DNA of 64,000 bases from Yponomeuta sedellus (Eukaryota; Arthropoda; Insecta; Lepidoptera; Yponomeutidae). Shown piece by piece: positions 31,605-42,660 of this stretch. Both the position numbers and the translations under genes were made by a program. Each line of letters opens with the position of its first letter. Position 1 is the first letter of the stretch. The notes beneath the pieces were generated by a model, which had not been told where the DNA came from, made no database searches, and was given only the letters and a program-made list of their open reading frames with translations. The stretch spans positions 6,956,487-7,020,486 of the forward strand of contig OW203738.1 of assembly GCA_934045075.1 (NCBI GenBank). Reading direction: 5' to 3'.

Positions 31605-33005
31605 CTTCGCTTTATCATCATAGGATTGCCGCCAAAGGTTTTCAGGCTCTAGACGGCACTTCTTTCAGGCGATTCACGGAAAGCGCTTTGGTTACCGAGG
31701 GAGTTGACTCACGCACACCGGCAGCTAAGTAGGCGTTTTCACTCGTTTCTAGGGCAATCACAGTGGGATAGGCTCGCCTGAAACCTATGCCACGCTCTGG
31801 GCTTAACTTTCTGAGTCCATAGTTATATTGTGTACTAACTAAAGGGTCTAAGGTATGTGGTATGCGCTGCGGACGGAACTAAAGCTAAGTTACAGCTGCA
31901 GTGCTAAGTCTAATGTTTTCAGTTTTTTACGCGACATTTTCATAATCGTGGAAGATTTTTTTTATTATGAATTTTTTTACTTACTAAGCCTAGGACGTAA
32001 TTCTTAGACCATTTCTATCCGATATATTTATAGGCGCTACACTCCTACTTTATGTTTATTATCAATAAAATCTAGGTTATTGCTTCTTTTAAATTTTCAG
32101 CTCTCTTCTTTGATAGTTCATATTGTATCTGTAACAAAGAGAAATATACTTTTAAAAAAGCGAATGTCACAGAGAGAGAAAGATAAAACACCGGACAAGT
32201 GCGAGAGGGATTCGCGAACCGAAGGTTCCGTACCACCTCCGTCCGTATATAATACCTTTTTGGTCTATGATAATACGGAAATATCTCTTATGTAGTTAAG
32301 CATAATCAATTAATCACATACATCCTTTGGAGGAACCATCAATTTAAATATTCATTTAAATTAATGGTGTAGTTAGTAGTGAGTTTGATTTGGCCGTTCT
32401 TTATTATTTATCATTGAAATGTATAAAAAAGCCGACAATGACGGCTAGTTTGATAGGTAACCGTAAAAAAACAGGAAAAAATCAAGTCTATTTGTGAGGT
32501 AATCCACTGTAATAATATTGTTAACACTAAAATAGAATTTTACTATGATACAATGTACTTAGATACTAACACAATATGGAAGCCATGGATCTGAAATAAA
32601 AAAATATAATAATAACAATAATATTATATTTGGTGACATTTTTATCTGGCAATCAAATTTAAACAAAGGTCCGGCGGACGGACATACAGGCAAACAGTTG
32701 AAATAAAGTAATAGGGTCCAGTTTGGCATCCTTCCCTTACGCAATCCTAAAAACCAACCAAGTGCGTTCTTTACTTGTTCTCCCTCATCACGTTATACAA
32801 AAATTTTGTTTTCTTTCTTTTTTTCATTCAGTTCGGTTCTTAATAAAAAATTATAAAAACTGGCCAAACTGAAGTAGGACTCCAGAGTCACGTTTAGTCA
32901 GTTTTGTTCGCAGTTCACTTCAAGAACTGCAGTATAATCACGCTTAGACATTTGAATGATAACAGCTGTTACGAACGGAAAAAAATATTTTTAAATATTT
33001 TTGTA
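31605..33005. other. 5' region of the small membrane-protein gene and intergenic DNA
   Basis: The leader and promoter of the minus-strand gene should lie above 31605. The stretch 31620-31800 is of mixed composition without an obvious TATA box. At 32175-32260 CACCGGACAAGTGCGAGAGG and gaaggttccgtacc look like a LINE 3'-UTR piece. Otherwise it is AT-rich and unassigned. Confidence 0.35.
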
Positions 33006-33009
33006 TTTT

Positions 33010-33205
33010 CTATTATAGTCGTTAAGCCAAGTCAGAGGCCTTAGGGCAGCTTGAAAACTTTTGATGAGTAAGAGCAGCCACTAGTCTTGCAAGCCTCCAC
33101 CATTCCGGGCTTTGCCCTCACGATGGAATATGGCTTATACGTACCTCAAGGAAGAGGCCTGTGCCTTTCGGTGGGGACATAATGGGTTGATGATGACGAT
33201 GACCA
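33010..33205 (+). mobile_element. 5S-rRNA-headed SINE, 3' body (subfamily II)
   Basis: GTCGTTAAGCCAAGTCAGAG, GCAGCTTGAAAACTTTTGAT, CACTAGTCTTGCAAGCCTCC and CGGTGGGGACATAATGGGTT, then gatgatgacgatgacc. No head is present. Confidence 0.72.
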
Positions 33206-33484
33206 TGGTTGAAAACCCGCAATAACAAGTAAAAAATTCAAGTGATTACGTATTATTGTTCAAGAGATAAAGCCGAAAAGACATGTAGAGGTAGTAGGTA
33301 TACAAAAGAGGTCTCAATTAGGATAGAGATTAATTTGCAACCTATGCATACGGAACTCAAAAAATTAAGCCCCGTGAACATCAAATCGTCAAAAGGTAAA
33401 AATGTTTGCGATGAAGTCACATTTCTAAAATGGTAAGCTTGTTGTCAGCTTAATTGTCAAGTCTAATTATCATACCGAAGATCG

Positions 33485-33785
33485 GAGATTTGATTCCCAC
33501 TAAGGGCGCAGTACATTTAGTACAAAATGGCATCAGTCTGGTAGAATTTCCATGTTTTTGTTGGGGCTGCAAGTGATGCAAATTACTTCAGCCAGGTCTC
33601 GCTGCTTGTGCGTAATACAGAGAGTATTGTAAAGAGGTTCGAAATTTCACTGATGCTGGTGAGTCACCCATTAGCTCGGTTGGAAGAGCGCTGGCACGGA
33701 TAGCCAGAGGTCGCGGGTTCGAATCCCAGTATGTGTGGAATTTTTAGCCTCTGAATAGGATTTTAAAATTGTTCTTCCCTAGTTA
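33485..33785 (+). mobile_element. tRNA-headed SINE B
   Basis: The upstream part has GGGGCTGCAAGTGATGCAAA, TACAGAGAGTATTGTAAAGA and GGTTCGAAATTTCACTGATG. The tRNA-like part follows: ATTAGCTCGGTTGGAAGAGC (A box) and GGTCGCGGGTTCGAATCCCA (B box). The tail is TTTTTAGCCTCTGAATAGG. The strand of this gene-like RNA is plus. Confidence 0.75.
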
Positions 33786-34167
33786 CCATAGCTCAAGGTA
33801 TCCAAGTGTGTTGGGTGGAAGTAATTTATTTAAGTGCGAGTTTTTTTCTATGTCTATAGAACACCATTGGTTGTACATATGCATATCTTTGTAAGTTTTT
33901 CCTGACGGTAATTGCTTGTTTTCTTTCAATAAAGAAAAATAAAACGGTGCCTATAATTTGGTGTAAACATTTATCAAACAAGGCCGCTCGTCAATACCAA
34001 GTACCTACACATCCAATTTCGCGCTCGAAAGCTTCGCAGGGAGATGGAAGGGATTGTTGTGGTTAAATTAGTTTTCAATAGTCTTGTCTAACGATGTTTC
34101 CTTCGAAACCACACGATGAACCGATGTTTTGCGCTACGTGGGACTTTCACGTAATGCGGATATAACA

Positions 34168-34275
34168 TTGGCCTTTGCATCTACGTAATGAGATGATTTA
34201 TAGAGCGTCCAGTGGCATTTTCACTCACACTAGATGGGTGAAAGGGCCACTCGGTTTACAGTGCCTGAGATAAGC
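34168..34275 (+). repeat. Interspersed repeat type G, partial
   Basis: GGCCTTTGCATCTACGTAAT, AGAGCGTCCAGTGGCATTTT, TAGATGGGTGAAAGGGCCAC. It stops before the 3' part seen at 18405-18555. Confidence 0.55.
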
Positions 34276-34439
34276 GGATATACTCGTATGTATCTAAATT
34301 CAAGTCGGCTCGTCAGTTCAAGAGAACCGTAATGCCAAATATGTTTCGGTTTCCAGACACTTCAATATAACAAAAATTTGCTTTTGAAATCTTATATTTG
34401 AAATGTTATGTTCAAATAGTATAATCATGTGGGTACAGC

Positions 34440-34735
34440 GATATCATTCCGATGTAAAAACCTAACTGCAAAGTAGGTAGTCGGGGCTGTAAGTGATGCA
34501 ATCTTCTTCAGCCGGATGTCGCTGCCTGTACGTAATACAGAGAATAGTGTAAAGAGGTTCGAAATTTCACTGATGCCGGTGAGTCGCCCATTAGCTCAGT
34601 TGGATAGAGCGCTGGCACGGATAGCCAGAGGTCGCGGGTTCGAATCCCGGCATGGGTGGATTTTTTAGCCTCTAAATAGGTTTTTAAAATTGTCCTTAGC
34701 ACGGGTTAGTGCATTAAAAATAAAAATAGTATAAT
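34440..34735 (+). mobile_element. tRNA-headed SINE B, well preserved
   Basis: The fullest copy in the window: GATATCATTCCGATGTAAAA, GCTGTAAGTGATGCAATCTT, ATACAGAGAATAGTGTAAAG, then CCATTAGCTCAGTTGGATAG (A box), GGTCGCGGGTTCGAATCCCG (B box), the tail AGCCTCTAAATAGG and GCACGGGTTAGTGCATTAAA. Its A-rich end runs straight into the TTATG/TTGTG microsatellite. Confidence 0.8.
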
Positions 34736-34908
34736 TATGTTATGTTATGTTGTGTTGTGTTGTGTTGTGTTGTGTTGTGTTGTGTTGTGTTGTGTTGTGT
34801 TGTGTTGTGTTGTGTTGTGTTGTGTTGTGTTGTGTTGTGTTGTGTTGTGTTGTGTTGTGTTGTGTTGTGTTGTGTTGTGTTATGTTATGTTATGTTATGT
34901 TATGTTAG
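34736..34908 (+). repeat. TTGTG pentanucleotide microsatellite flanked by TTATG units
   Basis: About 27 copies of TTGTG (about 34747-34880) lie between short runs of TTATG on both sides. It starts at the 3' end of SINE B. The translated repeat is not a protein. Confidence 0.95.
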
Positions 34909-35284
34909 CTGTAGCTGAGAAAAAAGGTTTATGAGATATTCCTACACCCACAAACATTTTAAGTGATAAATTTAGTGAATAAATATATCGTTTCTTTTCT
35001 TTACAAGACGTTTACAACAACATGATCGGGGCGATCTTTTGATCGATACTCTACACTATGCAATGGATATAGGCTAGATGAAGAGGAGGTGACCTATTTT
35101 TGTTCCATTTTACCGGTATGTCGGCACAATTAATACCTATGCCAAATTTCAGTTGTATAGTTATGAGCGTATCTCAGGTAACCCGCAGATAGACATACAG
35201 ACACGGTACATGAACATAGCCACACTATAAGGGCTCTTGCTTACTGTGGAACCCAAAAACAAATGAATGAGCTAAGAGACTAAA

Positions 35285-35795
35285 GACTAGGGGGAGAGAA
35301 AGGGGAAGAAAACCCGGGGGGAGAGACTCCGGGGCCGGAGGCGCGACTCCTCTTTAAGTAGATCTCGTCGCGTCTGGTCGACGCTTCAAGAGACCCGAAG
35401 GCTGGTGTTTACTTTAGGCAAAGGATGAGTCTCGCCATTGATCGATATCACTCCTTGTATGTCCCCACTGCCGAGGCACGGGTCTCTTCCTGCATCGCAG
35501 GAAAGTTAGGCCGTACTCCACCACGGGGGCCAAGTCCGGGTTGATGGAGGGTTGTAAGACAGTGGCGGCCCTTACTGTCAGAAGTAATCAAGCCGCCCAA
35601 AAGGCCGGCCGATATATGACAGTCGACACTAACGGCTTAACTTGCCTTGCGAAGCACGGAGTCTCGCCAAACAGCAAAGCTATAACGCCAGCTCCTTGGT
35701 ACTCTACCGCCCGAGAGCGATCTGGCTCAAATATTTTATTTTATTTACAAAATAGGTCTTAGGTTTAGTTTCGTATTTATATAAAAAGTAATGAT
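35285..35795 (+). mobile_element. LINE 3' UTR interrupted by a 5S-headed SINE
   Basis: 35285-35437 has GGAGAGACTCCGGGGCCGGA, AGAGACCCGAAGGCTGGTGT and ttactttaggcaaaggatg. After the SINE, 35670-35795 continues with CCAGCTCCTTGGTACTCTAC, cgcccgagagcgatctggct and caaatattttattt. The sister copy at 40720-41175 has the same order without this insertion, confirming one original LINE end. Confidence 0.75.
35438..35658 (-). mobile_element. 5S-rRNA-headed SINE, 5'-truncated, with 11-bp target duplication
   Basis: GAGTCTCGCCA is present at 35427-35437 and 35659-35669, flanking the insertion. The tail end is on the left (ttgatcgatatcactccttg); the body runs to gaagcacg at right and the 5S head is missing. 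An 11-bp duplication with 5' truncation is the signature of LINE-driven target-primed insertion (established mechanism). Confidence 0.88.
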
Positions 35796-35799
35796 CCAT

Positions 35800-35998
35800 T
35801 TTACACCACAGAGAGTAGTGTAAAGAGGTTCGAAATTTCACTGATCCCGTGAGTCGCCCATTGGCTCAATTGGTAGAGCGCTGGCACGGATAGCCCGAGG
35901 TTGCGGATTCGAATCCCGGCATGGGTGAAATTTTTAGCCTCTAAATAAGTTTTTAAAATTGTTCCTTAGCACGGGTTAGTGCATTAAAATAAATAGTA
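35800..35998 (+). mobile_element. tRNA-headed SINE B
   Basis: CCATTGGCTCAATTGGTAGA (A box), GAGGTTGCGGATTCGAATCC (B box), AGCCTCTAAATAAG and GCACGGGTTAGTGCATTAAA. It follows the LINE tail at 35795 directly. Confidence 0.75.
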
Positions 35999-35999
35999 T

Positions 36000-38220
36000 A
36001 ATGATCCATTTGCCAAGTACCTACCTAAATAGCGGAAGTATTCTCTTTTGTCACTCGCTAGTTTTCCTTAAGTACGGAATACAAAGGTCAACGTCACATT
36101 TTATTTTGATGGCATCTAATATTACTCTACGTGAGTGCCTCTACAACGGTAGTTCCATGACTAATGTGATCGTAAGTCGTAGGCACTATAAACATGACAT
36201 TTTACAATCCTCCTGCTGGAATGCTTTCCAGAGCCAGTGTCACCCCGTGCCTGGTGGAGACGGTTGTTGGGACCCGTAGGGCCTGTATTGTTTCTCCTAT
36301 AAAGCCGCAGAAATCTACGCCGCATTGATGATCTAATACAGAGTTCTGCAAAGTGTGTGCTGTGGCACACTGTTGTATCCCGGTTATGAGTTGGTGTACC
36401 CCGGATGACGACGAGCTTTTGCCAAAAATGGCCGTTTTTAGCTTAAATGCATTACTGTGCTAGGTTCTAGGCTGTAGGTTCTAAAAGTAGCTACAAGGGT
36501 TAGAATATTCTATAATATAAAAATCAATCTGCACACACACACACACACACTCAAACACTTACGTCACGCGCGCATGTATGTACTGCGTGCGTGCCTATAT
36601 GCATGTTAGTTTATAATTTACTTTGTTTTATTTCACACCACCTCTGTAATTTTCTTAATAAGACAGACTCGCAATGAGGAACGGGCCTGTGTGTTATAAA
36701 TACAGGTTAGATGATAACCTAGCTATAGCACCAGACACCAACTAATATCATTTGGGTTCTTCTATTCACACCGAATGGTTGAACTCTATGTTATTTCTAT
36801 TTTTTGTTACCAGTACTTTGAAATAAAGAATTTTTTTTTTTTTATTTGAATCTCTGAATGTGTTGGTAAGCGCAAATCTCGAGGGCAGCTAAACCGATTT
36901 CGCTAATTCTTATTTTATAATATTCCTTGAAGTACGAGAATGGTTTTTACGGAGAGAAAAATAAAAAAAGAATTAAAGAATGGACTGTCAGGCAATACGA
37001 AGTTCGCTGGATCAGCTAGTTATAGATAGGTTCATAAATAGATAGATGACACTTTATTGTACATAAAAAAGTAAAAACTAGGGAATTTTAGTAATAATCA
37101 CTTGTTTTAAAATACTTTTTTTTTTTTCGAAAAATTAGCATCAAAAATCCTAATATCCGTGATAACTATTTTTAGAACATACAGCCTAAAACGTAGTATC
37201 AATATCCTAGTACTTTGATCAATTTCCGCTAAAAGGCCGTTTTTGGTTCTAGACTGTAGGAGACTGATGATGGCTGACCTCTGCGTTATGTTCGTGAATG
37301 AGTGCTGTTCGTGTGTCTGGCCACAATATCACATTACCACATGTGGTAACTGATGTATTAGATTTAAGATGACTTGAAAAAAGATGGTCAGAGTGGAGTT
37401 TTTTCCCGCTACCTTTTTCTCTACTACACTACGGCCCGAAGGCAGCGGCATTCACTTTTATGTTGCATCGTACTGTGACATTGAGCAAACCGAATGTAAA
37501 TTCTTTACGTTGAAATGAATTGAATTGAATAGGTACTAAAAATAGTAGTCATAGTGGTTAAGATTTTTGATGTATACTTTTTAAAAAAAAAAACGTATTA
37601 TAAAACAAGTTATGATTTTTATTCAATTAGTGGAGCTAGTTGGCACCCCTTATTCCTTAATTCCGTTTTGATAATGTTCTCTATCTAACTATCTCTTTCT
37701 CTTTCTTCTATTCACTATTCAGTTCAATGGTCAAATCCTAAGGGGCGCACAGGCAAAGGCACGACGAAGGGGTGCGATTATGATGCGATCCGGAGATACG
37801 ATCGACGACTGCCATTCATTCGGAGACGATGCTCGGGCGGCACGTGACGGGAACGAATTATTGATGTTTAGGAACTACGCCGGTGGAGCAAAAGCCTCTG
37901 AAACACATCGCACACACGCGCAATGGCTAAAGCACGCGGATTAGACAAAAAATTGAATTGAGACATAGGATACTTGATATCTCGGTAATCGGTTCCCGTG
38001 GGATAATTTCTAACGCGGACGGAGCCGCGGGTTTAGAATATTAAACGTTAAGTGTAGTTAAAATAGTAAGACTGCAGAGCGCAACGTAAAATAAAAAAAT
38101 TAACAAATAAAATTAAATAATATATAAAAAAAAACAAATATAAAAAATGTTTCAGTAATTAATTTAAACAATTTCATGTAAAAATAGTAAAAAATAATAA
38201 AAAATAATACTCGTAATAAT
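36000..38220. other. Intergenic DNA with no recognised gene
   Basis: Apart from the Helitron-like element at 36509-37019, I see a (CA)n run at 36531-36550, AT-rich filler and, at 37730-38060, a mixed segment with gcacgtgacg (E-box CACGTG) and gcggacggagccgcggg. The open frame at 36001-36279 has no domain-like content. Confidence 0.35.
36509..37019 (+). mobile_element. Helitron-like element
   Basis: It starts TCTATAATATAAAAATCAAT and ends GCTGGATCAGCTAG just before T. The end hairpin GCTG-GAT-CAGC matches the relative at 20737-20959. The base before the 5' TC is T rather than A, so the left boundary is less certain. Confidence 0.42.
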
Positions 38221-38224
38221 AATA

Positions 38225-38470
38225 ATAGTATAATCATGTGGGTACAGTGATATCATTCCGATGTAAAAACCTGCAAAGTAGGTACTCGGGGCTGTAAGTG
38301 ATGCAATTTACCTCAGCCAGATGTCGCTGCCTGTACGTAATACAGAGAATAGTGTAAAGAGGTTCGAAATTTCACTGATGCCAGTGAGTCGCCCATTAGC
38401 TCAGTTGGAAAGAGCGCTGGCATGGATAGCCAGAGGTCGCGGGTTCGAATCCCGGCATGGGTGCAATCTT
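38225..38470 (+). mobile_element. tRNA-headed SINE B, tail missing
   Basis: GATATCATTCCGATGTAAAA, ATACAGAGAATAGTGTAAAG, CCATTAGCTCAGTTGGAAAG (A box), GGTCGCGGGTTCGAATCCCG (B box). It stops after catgggtgcaat; the AGCCTCTAAATAGG tail is absent. Confidence 0.75.
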
Positions 38471-39184
38471 AAACTTAAAAGTTTAAGAATCCCTACTCTA
38501 ATAAAGGATCTAACCTCCATGCTCCATGGTACTGTAACGAACTTCTTCTATAGTATCTGGCCGGCGTAGCCGTGTAGGCATAGTTTAATTTATTTGATGA
38601 ATATTGTTACGTTCTGTTTAAGTGGTTTACCTGTCAGTCGTGGTATCCTGAGTCTAAGGATAAAGTAATTACCATGCCGCGTTGTAGTTTTATTTTGTAA
38701 CCTTTTCCTTATAACGCCGTCGCTCAATGACAATAGTTTTTCGAATTCCGTAGATTCATTTCCAATGTGCACCCATGTATGATTTCACCACCGAAGTCGT
38801 GTCAACATCTGTGATTTTTTTGTCCCTAATTTGAAGCCTTGTGTGATTTTTTGTTCCTTAATCTGAAGCCTTGTCTATCTGAAAAGTGAGTTGGCCGATT
38901 TTTCAATTCAAAATTCGAAGTATATCATGAGGTTAGCAGAGTTTTGCAAAATTCACAAGTGTCTCTCCTCGCAAAAGCAACGAGCGGCTAAATTCGCCGC
39001 AAATTCCCTTTGATCCTCACCGTCAGTTTGTTTGAGGAAACCGCGAGGCCTCGCACAAAGAGCTAATCAGCTAAGAAGCCTCTACGAGTCGCATTGCACC
39101 CTCAATTTAAGCCAAATGACATTATTCACACGACAAACAAGTTCCCTTTCATTATTCAATTTCTGTTCTTTGTGTAGAAGGCTT

Positions 39185-39340
39185 GAATTCTGTACGTAAA
39201 ACAGAGAATAGTGTAAAGAGGTTCGAAATTTCACTGATACCGGTGAGTCGCCCATTAGCTCAGTTGGAAAGAGCGTTGGCACGGATAGCCAGAGGTCCCG
39301 GCATGGGTGGATTTTTAGCCTCTAAATAGGTTTTTAAGAA
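39185..39340 (+). mobile_element. tRNA-headed SINE B with B-box deletion
   Basis: CCATTAGCTCAGTTGGAAAG (A box) and GCACGGATAGCCAGAGGTCC are followed at once by CGGCATGGGTGG, so the GCGGGTTCGAAT core of the B box has been lost. This copy should not support polymerase III transcription. Confidence 0.75.
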
Positions 39341-39884
39341 GGCATGAAGTTAAGTGAATAGACTTGCTTTTTCAATACGTATTTTTAGGTATCCTTCTTT
39401 TGTATTAGATTGATCGGTCGATCATGTGTGTATACTTTGAATATGCCTTTTTATAATACTACATTTTTTTTCTTCTCTTCAGCTTTATTCCATCATAACG
39501 ACCGAATAATGTCCTAATAATAGTGTAATTATTTAAATCTACTGTCATCATACATACGTGTTGCTCAATAGGGTGCGCCAAAGTTGACCGAAGATTCCTT
39601 CCTCGATTATTGTAACTCCGAAAATTTTATTACTACTATTTTTCATCCTAACAATCACTATTAATAACTACTCTGTTCCGAATGTTATTAATTCCGAATC
39701 ATCCAACTTCATATGTCGCTAACAATAAACATCTATTGTACTACTATTTGTTTTCCGATATTTTCTCAAAATAACTGTTTTTACACTATTATTCGAAATC
39801 ATATATTTGTTAGTAGAATTGTTTTTATTCTAAAATTTTACATTATATAGGTACCTACATTCATTTTGTGAAGGAACTTATTAA

Positions 39885-40317
39885 TTAGGTCAATGCCGCC
39901 ACCGAGATCGACATCAGGGCAGTAGGTAGGTTAGGTTAGGTTAGAACATGTAAAAACAACAAAAAAATACTGTTTTCAGAACGAAACCTTCCTACCTATA
40001 AGTCAGAATAGGATACTATTAGGTCAATGACACTACGGAAATTAACATCTGGGCAGTAGATGGGTTAGGTTAGGTTAGAACATGTAAAACAACAAAAAAC
40101 ACTATTTTGGAATTAAATATACCAACCAAAAGTCAAATTATGGTACTGTTAGGTCAGTGTTCCTACCGAAATCAACATCTGGGCAGTAGGTAGGTTAGGT
40201 TAGGTTAGAACATGTAAAAACTACAAAAAAACACTACTTTGGAACTAAACATACCAACCAAAAGTCAAATTATGGTACTTTTTGGTCAGTGTTGCTACCG
40301 AAATAGACATCTGGGCA
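39885..40317 (+). repeat. Tandem repeat of about 131 bp with embedded TTAGG runs
   Basis: Units start at 39885, 40019, 40149 and 40280 (the last is partial). Each full unit has GTCAATG/GTCAGTG, aacatctgggcagtag, then (TTAGG) three to four times followed by TTAGAACATGTAAAA. TTAGG is the insect telomere repeat (established). Here it is only 15-20 bp per unit, so an origin inside a transposon is as likely as a telomeric one. Confidence 0.85.
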
Positions 40318-40719
40318 AAACAACTGAACAAAGATATCAAAGTCTGTAAATACATACCATACATACAAATAAGAATTATAACTTATCGATAATATGAGTA
40401 ACAATATTATGAAAAACATGTTTATGAATGACAACATTATGGTAAAAAACACTTAGGAGTTTAGATTAGTTTAGTAGTAATATTAGTAATAAAAAAAATC
40501 GGAAACCAGATTGTTATGATCTTCGTCGGTAGTACTAGAAATTGTATGAACGAAAAAATTAGGAACCAAAATTTTCGGAAGAGTGATCATTCGGAGTACA
40601 AATCGTTAGTAAGACCATTTTCGGAAGTTAGACTTTAGTTGAGCCAATATGGACCCTGCTCAATATCATACACCGTATAATTGTTCATATTTTAACTAAA
40701 CCACCAGACTCCGGTCACA

Positions 40720-41175
40720 TCTCCCAACAGTTTTTCAGGAGACCCGAGGGCTGAGTGCTTAGTGCGAGTTTTTTTACTACTCGATCGCGTTCACGTAAAC
40801 TCATATTTCTGTGGCATCGAGGAAGCGCCACCTAGCAACAAATATGGAAATTAAAATTGCTGAGTGCGAGTTGTAATGGTTTACGTTCAGAAGTGAACTC
40901 GTTTACCAGCCAAAACACGAATAAACGCGAGTGCGAGTTGTACTGTGACAGCGTTTTGCCAGTTCGAACGGTTAACTTACTCATACTCACTACTCGATGC
41001 TCGATTAACGCGGTAGTAAAGTCATTCGATTGGAGCTATCAAACTCGCACTAAGCACTCTGGTGCTTACTTTGGCCAATGGATAAGCCTAGCCATACAGC
41101 GAGGCAATGCCGCCAGCCTTCTTGGTACTCTGCCGCCCGACAGCGATCTGGCTCAAATATTTTATTTCAATTAGA
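40720..41175 (+). mobile_element. LINE 3' UTR interrupted by a MITE
   Basis: Before the MITE: TTCAGGAGACCCGAGGGCT. After it: GGTGCTTACTTTGGCCAATG, CGCCAGCCTTCTTGGTACTC, TGCCGCCCGACAGCGATCTG and gctcaaatattttattt. The order matches 35285-35795. Confidence 0.72.
40753..41059. mobile_element. 307-bp MITE with perfect 19-bp terminal inverted repeats
   Basis: The left end GAGTGCTTAGTGCGAGTTT is exactly complemented at 41041-41059. Inside, the motif GTGCGAGTTGTA occurs more than once. The LINE copy at 35 kb shows the empty site (gggctggtg), so the insertion boundary is well placed; a 2-bp CT duplication is possible. Confidence 0.82.
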
Positions 41176-41179
41176 ATGT

Positions 41180-42365
41180 TTTAGTTTTAGTTCCATTTTT
41201 ATAAAAATAGTGTAAGTAGTGAAATATCTATATATATGTAAATACTGTTAAATCAATTAATGAGTATTTACTGAAATGAAATGAATAAAATTAAATTGTG
41301 ATACTGCTAACCTAATAATTTATGCGTATATTAAATGAACGAAAGAGGTCTCGAAGACATTATTTCCTAGGCTGCCATGCCGCTAATATTTAATATACAG
41401 AGCTGAGTTTATTGACACACTTACACTCTGAAATCGGTGTGGTTTGAAAGCCGCGGTTATGTAATTTGTATTTTAAAACCGGAGTGCAAGTAGGAGTCGT
41501 GCATCAAGTGTTCCGTACAAATGTGTAGGTAAGTACTTTATAATATTATATAAAGTTTAGGAATCGAGTCTACCAGTTTTTTTCGAGCTTTTCCCGAACA
41601 TAGAAGACCTTTTTATATGATTTAATTACAAATGTATACTTTACAGATTTTTTCCTGTATTTGCAATACAAGACGACGACGTTAATTGACAAATATCACA
41701 GTTCAACGGGAAGTATCATTAAATTTTATTCCCTATGCGCTTTTAATTTCCACTTGATGCCTCCACGAGTTCCCAAGATACGAGACTGACAGGCTACTAA
41801 TTGTTTCAATCGAGCTTGTATCAAAATATACCTACTTGGAAAATGATTTAAAAAAAAACTAAGCATTTCATAGTTATTGTTAAGGCACGTTCATTTTTCG
41901 AACTCATAAATTCATGATCGCCTCTTTCGCAATTGAAATTTCTATAATAAATAATAAAAATAAGTTTATTGCTAAAAAAATATTTGTACTATGTTCATGG
42001 TTACACAGTGACTACCACACAAGGTCGAGCCTGAATCGTGGCAGTCGGGGAAACGATTGATATATTGTTTTACCTTGTACCTACTATACCATTGGTATAA
42101 TAAAATTAAAATATTTCGATTGTTAGGTACGATAAGTATCAGTAGCTCTATTCAGGTAAAAAAAGAGTAACGAGAAGAACTGTCTTTACTTAACTATTTA
42201 TTTAAGCTGATTTGCATCATTTCTTAAATGTGACATTAGTAGCAATTTAAATTTCCTTTTTATATTCGAAACAAGGTTTTGAACTACTTCCTTCAAGTTA
42301 ATAGCGATTAAAATTAAATTTGTATGAAGACTTTCGGCGAATCTTGGCGATATAGAGTCTCGAGA
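41180..42365. other. Intergenic, AT-rich, no gene recognised
   Basis: Nothing coding seen. A short stretch near 41470-41520 (GGAGTGCAAGTAGGAGTCGT, gttccgtac) resembles a LINE 3' UTR piece; the rest is unassigned. Confidence 0.35.
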
Positions 42366-42369
42366 TACA

Positions 42370-42660
42370 CTGGGCGGGACACCTGATGAGGCGGGAAGAC
42401 GGCAGATGGACGAAAAAAAACTCCAGGTCTTGGATGTTTACAAGTTTGTGATGTCGCTGTTTTTGGTTGCCTCGATACAGGGTATCCTAGTGTGAAGCAA
42501 CGTATGTGGCTGAATGTAAATGTTATGTTATGGTGTTATGTTATGATGGTCCGTGCGTCGGCGGAGAGTCCGTGTATGCGGATGGCAAGGAATGATGATG
42601 GCAATTCGGGGAAAAGATCTATGCCCAGCAGTGGGCAGCGGTGGGCTAATGATGATGATG
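42370..42660 (+). mobile_element. LINE reverse-transcriptase C-terminus split by SINE C
   Basis: Before the SINE the plus strand reads WAGHLMRREDGRWTK, a hallmark of RTE-like LINE proteins. After it, with stops, come WQFGEKIYAQQWAAVG and a stop, then (GAT)n at 42648-42660, the usual end of such a LINE. The SINE therefore landed inside the coding end of an older LINE. Confidence 0.8.
42415..42545 (+). mobile_element. SINE C, body and tail without the tRNA head
   Basis: CTCCAGGTCTTGGATGTTTA, GTTTGTGATGTCGCTGTTTT, GGTATCCTAGTGTGAAGCAA, then a TGTTATGTTATG tail. It is 5'-truncated, losing both A and B boxes, and is nested in the LINE at 42370-42660. Confidence 0.78.

Noticed and set aside
34737..34934. 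65-residue frame of repeated LCCVV
   Set aside because: It is a translation of the TTGTG microsatellite.
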